Positions 8,233 to 17,700 of a stretch of DNA of 22,176 nucleotides are shown here, piece by piece. The DNA is from SNAP01 sp049671745 (GTDB taxonomy: Bacteria > Bacteroidota > Bacteroidia > Bacteroidales > Marinifilaceae), in contig JBATVL010000043.1 in the NCBI GenBank assembly GCA_049671745.1, positions 1 to 22,176 of the forward strand, in the 5' to 3' direction. The notes beneath the pieces are model-generated. The model was not told the origin of the DNA and did no database searches. It saw only the letters and a program-made list of their open reading frames with translations. Positions within the stretch are counted from its first letter, which is position 1. The number at the start of each line of letters is the position of its first letter. The translations under genes were made by a program, and so were the position numbers.

Positions 8233-11200
8233 ATGGAAAACAGAAGAGAAGAAGATATCATATTAGTAGATCTTAATAATAAAGAATCTATTAAAGAGGC
8301 ACTAAATAATTTTAAAGTAAAAGTAGAGAATGAAGAGCTGAGTATTGGATCAGGAGATACTTATTCTACTTGTTTTGCGAAGTCAATTGATGGAAAAATA
8401 GAGAAATTTACTGCTGAAGACATAAAAGATACATCTTTTGTAAACAATGTTTTAAAGTTCTCAGAGTTTGAATGTATAGCGCATGTTGTAAAACATTATT
8501 ATGAAACATTCTCAAATGTAGTATTCTTAAATGCTGCATTAGATAATGAAGACTTAAAAGAAGATGTTCTTTCTCTAGTAAAAGCTATTCTTGTATTGGT
8601 TAATAAAGATGAGAATACTTACGAATTATGGATAGACGATGAGCATACTTTTGGGGTGGATTTTTTAGTGGCTTTTATTTTAAAATACCCTGAATATACA
8701 TATTTGATGTCTGATTATATCTTGTCTGATTGGGATGATGAACATGCTTCTTATGTACTTTATGTGATGCCTGAATTAAAAGAGCATTGGGGTGGCTACG
8801 ATAGAAATCTTTTGAAAGCTATGGCTTATTGTAAGAATCGTGATGCTTTATTAATGATTATTGATCCTTATTTATACGAAGGAGAAGACTTCTCTGAAAC
8901 TCAAGAATTATTTAAATATTTTAAGAAGAATCCAGAAGATTTTGAATATTTCAAACAAGAGTTTGTTCAATTTGTAAAGGATACGCAAAGAGCTGTTAGA
9001 TTCTCTAATGGAACATCTTATGCGGAATATATTATTAGAAAGATCTGTCCAGAGCTTACTGCAGAGCAGTGGAGAACGGAGATTTTTATAGGTGATACTT
9101 ATGAGAATGTTACTGCTGATTTTGAGGCTGATGTAGATGCTGTTATTGAAGAGGATAGAAGAAGACCTAAATACAATCTAGACTCTCCTTATGATGAAGA
9201 AGATGATGATGAGGATGAAGATTACGAATTTGACGACGACGAGGATGATGAGGATGACGATTGGGATTCTGATTTAGACGATGAGGCTTATGAGGAGTTT
9301 TTCAAAAAAGGATTAGATAATGGAGAGCTTGTTTGGGAATACATTATAGAGGGTAATAATCCTGAGGTCCTTGAAACTATTCAAGCAGCACCTTTAATGT
9401 ATATTGCAGCTTCTCGTGATCTTAAAATAAAGGGAAGACTAGACTATTTTGGAGCAGATTTAGATGATTTTATTAAACCTATCTTATATACTTACTATAA
9501 TGAGGCTGCTGTAACGGGTCGTAATTGTATTTGCAAACAGAATGGAGTAGATATTACTGGTAGAGAAACAGTGTTGAGATTTATGGATGTACTTTTCAGG
9601 TTGGGAGGAAACAAATCTTTCGATAAATACACTATAGATACTCTTACTACTGAAAATAATGTCTGTTCTTTAGATGTTATTACCGCATGTTACCAGTCTG
9701 ACAATGAAGAAGATTATCTTGAGAATATTATTGAATTATTGAATCCTTTGATGGAGAAGTATATGTCAACAAACCAGCTTGATCAAATACATCATCTATA
9801 TAAAAAACATCCTGAGAAGTGGGCAGATATTCTTTCTACTATCAAACAAGATAGAATGGATAATATAGATCCTGATATATTAGCTGTGTCGCCAGGTATG
9901 CAAGATGTAGAAACTGCATCTGGTAGTCAGTTACTTTCTATAGCTTATATTTGTTTTAAAGAAGGTGCATCTTTTTCTAAGGAAAATGCTTTAGTAGATT
10001 TCTTCGCTAACAACTTCTGGAATGCTATAATGAAAGAGGTGAAAAGCTATGCTGGTTTTGGTGTAGAGGATGTAGATACTAAGATTAAAGATATTAAAGA
10101 ATATTGTATAGGTATTGTTGGAACACCTCCTCCTGACGAAATTATTATGAAGTTAATGATGGGTGGACCGGCTTCTTTAAATGAGGAAGAGATGAAAATC
10201 TTTAAGGCTTCTAAGGAATCTTCTATGACTAAAACTAAGGAAGAAGTTGCTGCTATAATGGAAGAATTATATGTATCAGAGGATTCTGCTGAAGATTTAG
10301 GGATTAACGATATAGACTTATTTGCATCTGATGATATTCACTTACTTCTTGCCTCTATGGTTTATGCTCAGCGAGGTTTACCTAGGGAGTTTGAGAAGGC
10401 TCTAAACAAGATTTTTCATCTTATATTAGATTTAGCTCCTTGTAGAACTATACATTCTGTGTTTAAAATGTTCTGTCCTACTACTGTTTCTTTTAGTGTA
10501 GATATTTATATTATGGGTGAATATCTTTATTTTTTAGATAAACTTAAAGTGCCTCTAGAGTATGTAATGGCATGGAAGATTACATATACTCAAAATCATT
10601 TCTATAGAGATGAGGATATGTGTGTGAATATGCATAATGAGTTATTGGAGTATTATGCTAATCTTGATACAGTTGACGAAACTCAACCTAGAATATGGGC
10701 AGACCAAGAGAGAAGAGAGAAGGCTGCTTTAAAAGATTGCATGCAATATGTGGATAACAAGAATAAGGAGATATTCCAAAAAGCTTTAAATGAGAAATAT
10801 CCATCTGCTGAATATCGTAAGTTTGTTAAAGAGAATTTTGATAAATGTCTAGTGAAATTTTGTGATAATATTATTGCTAGAGAGAATCCTGATTGGGCTG
10901 CAAGTGAGGAAGAGAAAGTTTTTTATAAGTTAGAATGTGAGAATGCTTACAAACTTATTCAAGCTTACGTTTTTGAAGATGAGTCTTTTGAAACTATAGA
11001 AACTGAGCTTATGCCTAAGTTAAGAGATTATATCTGCGATGAGCTTGACCAAATAATATGGGAATTTGATGATGAGGTGAAACACAGAGTCTTATATATG
11101 CTTGGACGTTTTGGTCATATGAATCGTATATATGATTATTGGAGAACTTGGGATGAAAAAGAGAAGGAGATAGAAATAACTTCTGAGTTCTTTGATCTTC

Positions 11201-11514
11201 TTATTGAAATAGAATTAGGTGCTTCTTATGCCTTTCATTTTATATTAAGAGAATATCAAGATTTAACTAAGAGACTTAAGTTTAATGAGAATGAGTTTGC
11301 TCAAGTATTTCATTCTAAATACTCGGAGTTTGACTTGTATCAAGAGATTAAGGATATTCCAAATAACTTAATCGTTTTTGCACTTCAACAACTTTCTCAA
11401 GATGTTTCTTTTGCTTCTCAAATGGAAAAGTTTACAAATCATATTGATAGAAAAGTTAGAGATGAGGCAACTATTTTGTTAGAAAGTATTAATAACCACA
11501 AAACGTTATTATAA
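8233..11514 (+). CDS. Array paralog F: full-length two-part protein, helical, function unknown
   Basis: 1093 residues, very acidic, no signal peptide. Residues 1-315 are the shared array domain, with IILVDLNNKESI (9-20), CFAKSIDG (47-54), H138 in DDEHTFG, H171 in SDWDDEHA and EIFIGDTYEN. Residues about 321-352 are an almost pure Asp/Glu linker. The remaining 740 residues look all-helical; conserved blocks shared with G and H include ASMVYAQRGLP (707-717), APCRT(I/L)HSVFKMFCP (735-749) and EYVMAWKITYTQNHF (776-790). DDEVKHRVLYMLGRFGH and the C-terminal DRKVRDEATILLE have the VRxxAxxxL look of HEAT repeats, so a protein-binding alpha-solenoid is a reasonable inference. No catalytic motif of a known enzyme is visible. 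With H it represents the intact long form. Confidence 0.85.
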   Translation: MENRREEDIILVDLNNKESIKEALNNFKVKVENEELSIGSGDTYSTCFAKSIDGKIEKFTAEDIKDTSFVNNVLKFSEFECIAHVVKHYYETFSNVVFLNAALDNEDLKEDVLSLVKAILVLVNKDENTYELWIDDEHTFGVDFLVAFILKYPEYTYLMSDYILSDWDDEHASYVLYVMPELKEHWGGYDRNLLKAMAYCKNRDALLMIIDPYLYEGEDFSETQELFKYFKKNPEDFEYFKQEFVQFVKDTQRAVRFSNGTSYAEYIIRKICPELTAEQWRTEIFIGDTYENVTADFEADVDAVIEEDRRRPKYNLDSPYDEEDDDEDEDYEFDDDEDDEDDDWDSDLDDEAYEEFFKKGLDNGELVWEYIIEGNNPEVLETIQAAPLMYIAASRDLKIKGRLDYFGADLDDFIKPILYTYYNEAAVTGRNCICKQNGVDITGRETVLRFMDVLFRLGGNKSFDKYTIDTLTTENNVCSLDVITACYQSDNEEDYLENIIELLNPLMEKYMSTNQLDQIHHLYKKHPEKWADILSTIKQDRMDNIDPDILAVSPGMQDVETASGSQLLSIAYICFKEGASFSKENALVDFFANNFWNAIMKEVKSYAGFGVEDVDTKIKDIKEYCIGIVGTPPPDEIIMKLMMGGPASLNEEEMKIFKASKESSMTKTKEEVAAIMEELYVSEDSAEDLGINDIDLFASDDIHLLLASMVYAQRGLPREFEKALNKIFHLILDLAPCRTIHSVFKMFCPTTVSFSVDIYIMGEYLYFLDKLKVPLEYVMAWKITYTQNHFYRDEDMCVNMHNELLEYYANLDTVDETQPRIWADQERREKAALKDCMQYVDNKNKEIFQKALNEKYPSAEYRKFVKENFDKCLVKFCDNIIARENPDWAASEEEKVFYKLECENAYKLIQAYVFEDESFETIETELMPKLRDYICDELDQIIWEFDDEVKHRVLYMLGRFGHMNRIYDYWRTWDEKEKEIEITSEFFDLLIEIELGASYAFHFILREYQDLTKRLKFNENEFAQVFHSKYSEFDLYQEIKDIPNNLIVFALQQLSQDVSFASQMEKFTNHIDRKVRDEATILLESINNHKTLL
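8260..8293 (+). repeat. 34-nt block identical in F, G and H
   Basis: The 34 bases from ATATTAGTAG to AATCTATTA are identical at 8260-8293 (F), 11549-11582 (G) and 14771-14804 (H). They code for LVDLNNKESI near the N-terminus. Synonymous positions vary freely elsewhere in these genes and in A-E, so the identity goes beyond protein conservation. Confidence 0.8.
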
Positions 11515-11521
11515 AACATGC

Positions 11522-14500
11522 ATGGAAGATAGAACTGAAGAGGAAATAATATTAGTAGATCTTAATAATAAAGAATCTATTAGAGAGGCATTAAATAGTT
11601 TTAAGAGAAAAGTAGAGAATGAAGAGTTAGAGATTGGCCAAAACGAAGAATATAATACGTGTTTTGCGAAATTATCAGATGGTAAAATTGAAAGATTTAC
11701 TGTAGATGATATAAAAGATTTTGCTTTTGTAGATAATGTTCTAGTGTTCTCTGGATTTGGTCGCATGAAGGATGTTGTAGAAAATTATTATCTAATATTT
11801 TATTATGAGGTATTCTCAAATGTAGTAATTCTAAATGCAGCCCTAGATCATGAAGATTTAAAAGAAGATGTGCTTTTACTTGTAAAATCTATTCTTGTAT
11901 TGGTGAATAAACTTCTTTACAATGATAATTTATGGATAGATCATGAACATGTTTTTGGTATAGATTTTTTAGTGGCACTTAGTTTAAAATATCCGGAATA
12001 TACATATTTGATATCTGATTATATCTTTCATGATTGGGAGGATGATGAAGAAGCTTCTTATGTGTATTATGTTATGCCTGTATTAAAAAGATATTGGGGA
12101 GGAAAATACGATAGGAATATCCTTAAGGCAATTGCTTATTGTAAGAACAAAAAGGCTTTCTCTATTCTTGTTGATCAATGTTTATATGAGGGTGAGGAGT
12201 TTTCTGAAACAGGAGAGTTATTTAAGTTCTTTAAAGAGAATCCTAGTGAGTTTGATTATTTTAAACAAGAATTTATTCAACTTGCTAAAGATTCTCAGAG
12301 AATAGTTAGGTTCTCTGATGGAACTTCTTTTGCTGAGTTTATTATTAGAAAAATATGTCCTGAACTTACACTAGAGCAATGGAAGAATGAAATCTTTTTG
12401 AATGATACATATGAGAATACTGTTGCCGATTTTGAGATAGAAGTAGATGAGGTTATTAAAGAGAATAGAAGAGGACCTATCTATAATATCAATACCCCTT
12501 ATGTGATAAAGGATAAAATAGAATCAACAAATAATCGTTATGTTTCTAAAGTGAAAGAAGTTGAAGAGGTGGATTCTAGCGATGATAAAAAGGATTGGGA
12601 TTCTGATTTAGATGATGAAGTTTATGAGGAGTTTTTCAAGAAAGGATTTGTCAATGGTGAACTTGTATGGAGTTATATTATAGAAGGTAATAATTCTGAG
12701 GTTCTAGAAACTATTGAACCTGCATCTTTAATGCATATTGCTCGCTCAAGAAATTTAAAGATAAGAGAAAGATTAGATTATTTTGGTGCAGACTTAGATA
12801 AATTTATAAAACCTCTTTTACATCGCTTTTATAATGAAGATGTTGTGAAAGGTAGAGAAATTATTCTTCGAATAATGGATGTTCTTTTTGTATTAGGCGG
12901 AAAGAAACTTTTCGATAGATATACTATGGACATTCTTATTACAGATAGTAATATTTGTACTTTGGATGTTATCTTAGAAAGATATCAATCTTATGATGAG
13001 TCTACTTATCTTGAAGATGTTGCTGGCTTATTAAATTCTTTTATGGAGGATTTTATGTCTAGAAATCAACTTGATCAGATATACTACTTATACAAGAGAC
13101 AGCCAGAGAAGTGGGGAGATATTTTATCTACTATTAAACAAGATGTAGAAACGGCCTCTGGTAGTCAGTTGCTTTCTTTAGCTTATATTTGTTATAAAGA
13201 AGGTGCATCTTTGCCTGATGAAAATACTAAACCTTTGGTCGAGTTCTTTGTAAATAACTTTTGGAATGCGATAATTAAAGATCTTAAATCATATGCTAAT
13301 TTTAATGTTGAAGATTTAGATGATAAGTTGCAACGAGTAAGGGAATATTGTATAGCTGATACTAGAACATCTCTTTCAAAAGAAGAAATCGCAGCTTTGA
13401 TGGAAGAGTTTTATATAGATGAAAATTCTTCTGAAGAACTTGGGATAAATAATATTGAATTGTTCTTCTCAGAAGATATTCATATGCTTCTTGCATCTAT
13501 GGTTTATGCTCAAAGAGGATTACCTACGGTGTTTGAAAACTCTTTAAATAGAATGTTTCATCTAATATTAGATTTAGCACCCTGTAGAACACTTCATTCT
13601 GTTTTTAAGATGTTCTGTCCTGATACTATTTCTTTTAGTGCTGATGTTCATATTATGGCAGATTATCTTGATATCTTGTCTAAGCTTAGAGTACCTCTAG
13701 AGTATGTAATGGCTTGGAAGATAACATATACACAAAATCATTTTTATAAAAAAATGGATATGTGTATAAAGATACATGACAAGATATTAAAACATTATTC
13801 TAATCTTGATTCTGTTGATAAAAGTCAATCTGACATATTGATTGATCAAGAAAGAAAGGAAAAAGAAGCTCTTAGAAAATGTATTCAATATTTGGATAAT
13901 GATAATAAGGATAAATTCTTTGAATTTTTAAATGAAAAGTATCCTTCTATAGAGCATAATAAGGTAATTAAAAAGAAATTTGATAGACGTCTTAAGAAAT
14001 TTTGTGATCTTATTATTGAGAATAGAACTGGTAATCCTCGTTGGGCTTTTAGTAATGAAGAAAAACTTCTTTCTAAGTTAGAGAATAAAAAAGCTTATGA
14101 ACTTATTCAGGCATATGTTTTTGATAATGAATCATTTAAAGCTATAGAAACTGAATTGTTACCTAAATTAAGCAAGTGTATATGTTATGAAATTAGTCAA
14201 ATAATATGGGAGTTAGATGATGAATTCAAATATAGAGCTTTATATATGTTAGGGCGTTTTGGTGATATGAATTGTATATATGATACTTTCTGGGCTTGGA
14301 ATGATAAAGATGATACTAAAGTCATTACTTTTGATTTCTTTAATTTATTAATAGAAATAGGCCTAGGTTCTTCTTTTGCCTTTCATTTTATCTTAAAAAG
14401 TTATCAAAAAACTATAAGAGATTACGAGTTTAAGGATAATGAGTTTGCACAAGTATTTCATTCTAAATATCCTGAATACGACTTGTATGAAGAAATCAAG

Positions 14501-14653
14501 GATTTACCAAATAATCTAATTGTTTTTGCTCTTCAGCAACTTTCTAGGAATCTCTTTTTTGTTCCACAAATGAGAAAGTTTACAAAGCATATTGATAGAA
14601 AAGTTAGTAATGAGGCTGTTTTTTTGCTAAAAAGAAGAAAAATATCATATTAA
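11522..14653 (+). CDS. Array paralog G: full-length but internally trimmed long protein
   Basis: 1043 residues, same layout as F, starting 7 bp after its stop. Differences suggest relaxed constraint. The second signature motif reads WEDDEEA, with no histidine. The acidic linker is replaced by a mixed stretch (KVKEVEEVDSSDDKKDWDSDL). Three in-frame gaps are visible against F: about 14 residues before GREIILRIMD, 18 residues after STIKQ (bases near 13139-13144) and about 34 residues before EEIAALMEE. Near residues 90-98 a YYLIFYYE duplication adds four residues. The blocks ASMVYAQRGLP, LEYVMAWKITYTQNHFY and ALYMLGRFGDMN remain, as does the HEAT-like end (shorter, ...FLLKRRKISY). The frame is fully open, so it is probably still expressed. 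Function unknown. Confidence 0.8.
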   Translation: MEDRTEEEIILVDLNNKESIREALNSFKRKVENEELEIGQNEEYNTCFAKLSDGKIERFTVDDIKDFAFVDNVLVFSGFGRMKDVVENYYLIFYYEVFSNVVILNAALDHEDLKEDVLLLVKSILVLVNKLLYNDNLWIDHEHVFGIDFLVALSLKYPEYTYLISDYIFHDWEDDEEASYVYYVMPVLKRYWGGKYDRNILKAIAYCKNKKAFSILVDQCLYEGEEFSETGELFKFFKENPSEFDYFKQEFIQLAKDSQRIVRFSDGTSFAEFIIRKICPELTLEQWKNEIFLNDTYENTVADFEIEVDEVIKENRRGPIYNINTPYVIKDKIESTNNRYVSKVKEVEEVDSSDDKKDWDSDLDDEVYEEFFKKGFVNGELVWSYIIEGNNSEVLETIEPASLMHIARSRNLKIRERLDYFGADLDKFIKPLLHRFYNEDVVKGREIILRIMDVLFVLGGKKLFDRYTMDILITDSNICTLDVILERYQSYDESTYLEDVAGLLNSFMEDFMSRNQLDQIYYLYKRQPEKWGDILSTIKQDVETASGSQLLSLAYICYKEGASLPDENTKPLVEFFVNNFWNAIIKDLKSYANFNVEDLDDKLQRVREYCIADTRTSLSKEEIAALMEEFYIDENSSEELGINNIELFFSEDIHMLLASMVYAQRGLPTVFENSLNRMFHLILDLAPCRTLHSVFKMFCPDTISFSADVHIMADYLDILSKLRVPLEYVMAWKITYTQNHFYKKMDMCIKIHDKILKHYSNLDSVDKSQSDILIDQERKEKEALRKCIQYLDNDNKDKFFEFLNEKYPSIEHNKVIKKKFDRRLKKFCDLIIENRTGNPRWAFSNEEKLLSKLENKKAYELIQAYVFDNESFKAIETELLPKLSKCICYEISQIIWELDDEFKYRALYMLGRFGDMNCIYDTFWAWNDKDDTKVITFDFFNLLIEIGLGSSFAFHFILKSYQKTIRDYEFKDNEFAQVFHSKYPEYDLYEEIKDLPNNLIVFALQQLSRNLFFVPQMRKFTKHIDRKVSNEAVFLLKRRKISY
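13139..13144 (+). repeat. Deletion scar at a 6-bp direct repeat in G
   Basis: In F the hexamer CAAGAT occurs at 9847-9852 and 9901-9906, exactly 54 bp apart. G has one CAAGAT (13139-13144) and lacks the 54 bp (18 codons) between the copies. This is the expected product of slippage or recombination between short repeats. Confidence 0.7.
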
Positions 14654-14743
14654 TATAGTTAGTTAAGTCTTGGTGTTGATTGAAAATAATGCTGAGACAT
14701 ATATTACTATATAGAAATACAAAGTTTATAATAAAACGCACAA

Positions 14744-17700
14744 ATGACAAACAGAATAGAAAACGATATAATATTAGTAGATCTTAATAATAAAGAATCT
14801 ATTAGAACGGCACTACAGGCCTTTAAAGATAAAGTTGATAATGATGAGCTAGTTTTAGGTTCGGAAGACTCATATAATATCTGCTTTATGAAATCTGTTG
14901 ATGGAAAAGCAGAAAGATTTACTATCGCAGATGTAAAAGATATGACTTTTGTGAAAAATATTTTAAAGCTGTCTGAGTTTGAATGTATAAATGCTGTAGA
15001 AAAACATTATTATGAAACATTCTCGAATGCAGTGATTTTAAATGCTGCTTTAGAATATGAGGATTTAAAAGATGATGTTCTTGATCTTGTAAAATCTATT
15101 CTTGTTTTTATTAATGAATCTGCTGATACTTATGATTTATGGATAGATGATGAGCATACTTTTGGAGTAGATTTCTTAGTTGCTTTTATCTTAAAATATC
15201 CTGAATATACATATTTGATGTCTGATTATATATCTTATAATTGGGATGATGAGCATGCTCCTTATGTTATTTATGTGATGTTTGAATTAAAAGCGCTTTG
15301 GGGTGGAAAATATGATAGGAATATTCTTAAAGCAATGGCTTACTGTAAGAATACGAGTGCTTTCTTAAGTCTTATTGATCCATACCTTTGTGAGGGTGAG
15401 AAGTTTTCAGAATCAGGAGAATTGTTTAAATTCTTTAAAGAAAATCCTAGTGAGTTTGATTATTTTAAACAAGAGTTTATTCAATTTGTTAAAGATTCAC
15501 AGAGAGCAGTGAGGTTTTCAGATGGAACATCTTATGTTGAATTTATTATTAGAAGTTTTTGTCCTGAACTTACTGCAAAACAATGGAGAACTGAAATATT
15601 TTTAGATGACACATACGAGAATACTGTTTCAGATTTTGAAGTAGATGTTGATGAAGTTATTGTAGAAGATAGAAGAGAGCCTATATATAGTCTTGATTCT
15701 CCTTATGAAGACGACGAAGAAGAAGATGATGAAGATGATGAAGATGATGAAGATGATGAAGATGATTGGGATTTTAATCTAGATGATGAAGCATATGAGG
15801 AGTTCTTTAGAAAGGGATTTGATAATGGTGAACTTGTGTGGGCATATATTACAGAAGGTACAAATCCAGAGGTTTTAGATACTATACCCACAGATTCGTT
15901 AATGCAAATTGCTGTTACTCGTGATCTTAAGATAAAAGGAAGATTAGATTATTTTGGTGCAGACTTAGATGAGTTCCTTACACCTATCTTGGATAGATTT
16001 TTTGATGAGGATGATGTTACAGGTGATATTTTTTGTAAAGTGAATGTTTTAGATATTACTGCTCGTGAGACAGTGCTTAGAGTAATGGATGTTCTTTTTA
16101 GATTGAGAGGAAATAAACCTTTTGATATATATACTACTGATATTCTTACTACAGGGTATAATATATGTTCTCTAGATATTATTACAGAACGCTATCAGTC
16201 TGACAAAATAGATAATTATCTAACTAATGTAATTGAATTGTTGAATCCTCTTCTGGAAAAATTTATGTCGAGAAATCAGCTTGACCAAATTCATAAATTA
16301 TATAAAAAACACCCTGAGAAGTGGGGAGAAATTCTTTCTACTATCAAGCAAGACAGAATGGATAATATAGACCCTGATATATTAGCTGTTTGTCCAGGAA
16401 TGCAAAATGTTGAGCTAGCTTCTGGAAGTCAATTACTTTCTGTTGCTTATATATGTTATAAAGAAGGAGCTATTTTTCCTGATGAAAATATAACAGCTTT
16501 AGTTGATTTCTTTGAAAATAACTTCTGGAATTCTATATTAAAAGAAATAAAAACATATAATAATTATGATGCTGAGGATATAGATAAGAAGATAGAAGAA
16601 ATAAAAGCATATTGTATAGGTCCTGTTGATACTGCTCCTCCAAGAGATATTATGATTAAGCTTATGACAGGTGGACCTGCTTCTTTAAATGAAGAAGAGA
16701 TGAAGATCTTTAAAGCTGCTCAAGAAGCTTCTAAACCTAGGCCTAAGGAAGAAATTACTGCTATAATGGAGGAATTATATGTAAGAGAAGATTCTGCTGA
16801 GTATTTAGGAATTAATAATATTGAATTATTTGCTTCTGATGAAATTCATCTTCTTTTAGCATCAATGGTTTATGCTCAAAGAGGATTACCTATGTCTTTT
16901 GAGAAACCTCTAAACAGAATTTTTCATCTTATATTAGATTTAACTCCTTGTAGAACACTTCATTCTGTGTTTAAGATGTTCTGTCCTGAGACTGTTTCTT
17001 CTAGCGCAGACATTATTATTATGGCAGATTATCTTGATATTTTAGATAAACTTAAAGTGCCTTTAGAATATGTAATGGCATGGAAGATAACATATACTCA
17101 GAATCATTTTTATAAAGATGAGGATATGTGTGTAAGAATTCATAATCAGATATTGGAAAACTACGCTAATCTTGATACTGTAGATGAAACTCAGCCTAGA
17201 GGATGGATTGCTCAGGAGAGAAAAGAGAAGGAAGCTCTTAAGAAATGCATACAATATTTGAATATCGATAATAAAGATGAATTTTATAAGACTCTTAATG
17301 ATAAGTATCCAAATGCTGATTATAAAAAGTTTATTAAAGAGAAGTTTGATAAGTGTCTAGTGAAATTTTGTGATAGTATTATTGATAGGGATGCTGATAA
17401 ACCTGCTTGGTCTCTTAATGATGAAGAAAAGCTTATTTATAAACTGAAAAGCGATAATGCTTTTAAGCTTATTCATGCTTATGTTTTTGAAGGGGATTCT
17501 TTCGAAATTATAGAAACTGAGCTTATGCCTACTTTAAAAGAATATATCTGTGATGAACTTGACGAAATAATCTGGGAATTTGATGATGAGGTGAAGCATA
17601 ATGTTTTATATATGCTTGGACGTTTTGGTCATATGAATCGTATTTGTGACTATTTGAGAACTTGGGATGAGAATGAGGAGGAAATAGAAATTACTTCTGA

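Noticed and set aside
15703..15891. Reverse-strand ORF coding for a long serine run
   Set aside because: It is the antisense shadow of the Asp/Glu codon repeat in paralog H and has no start context or promoter of its own.
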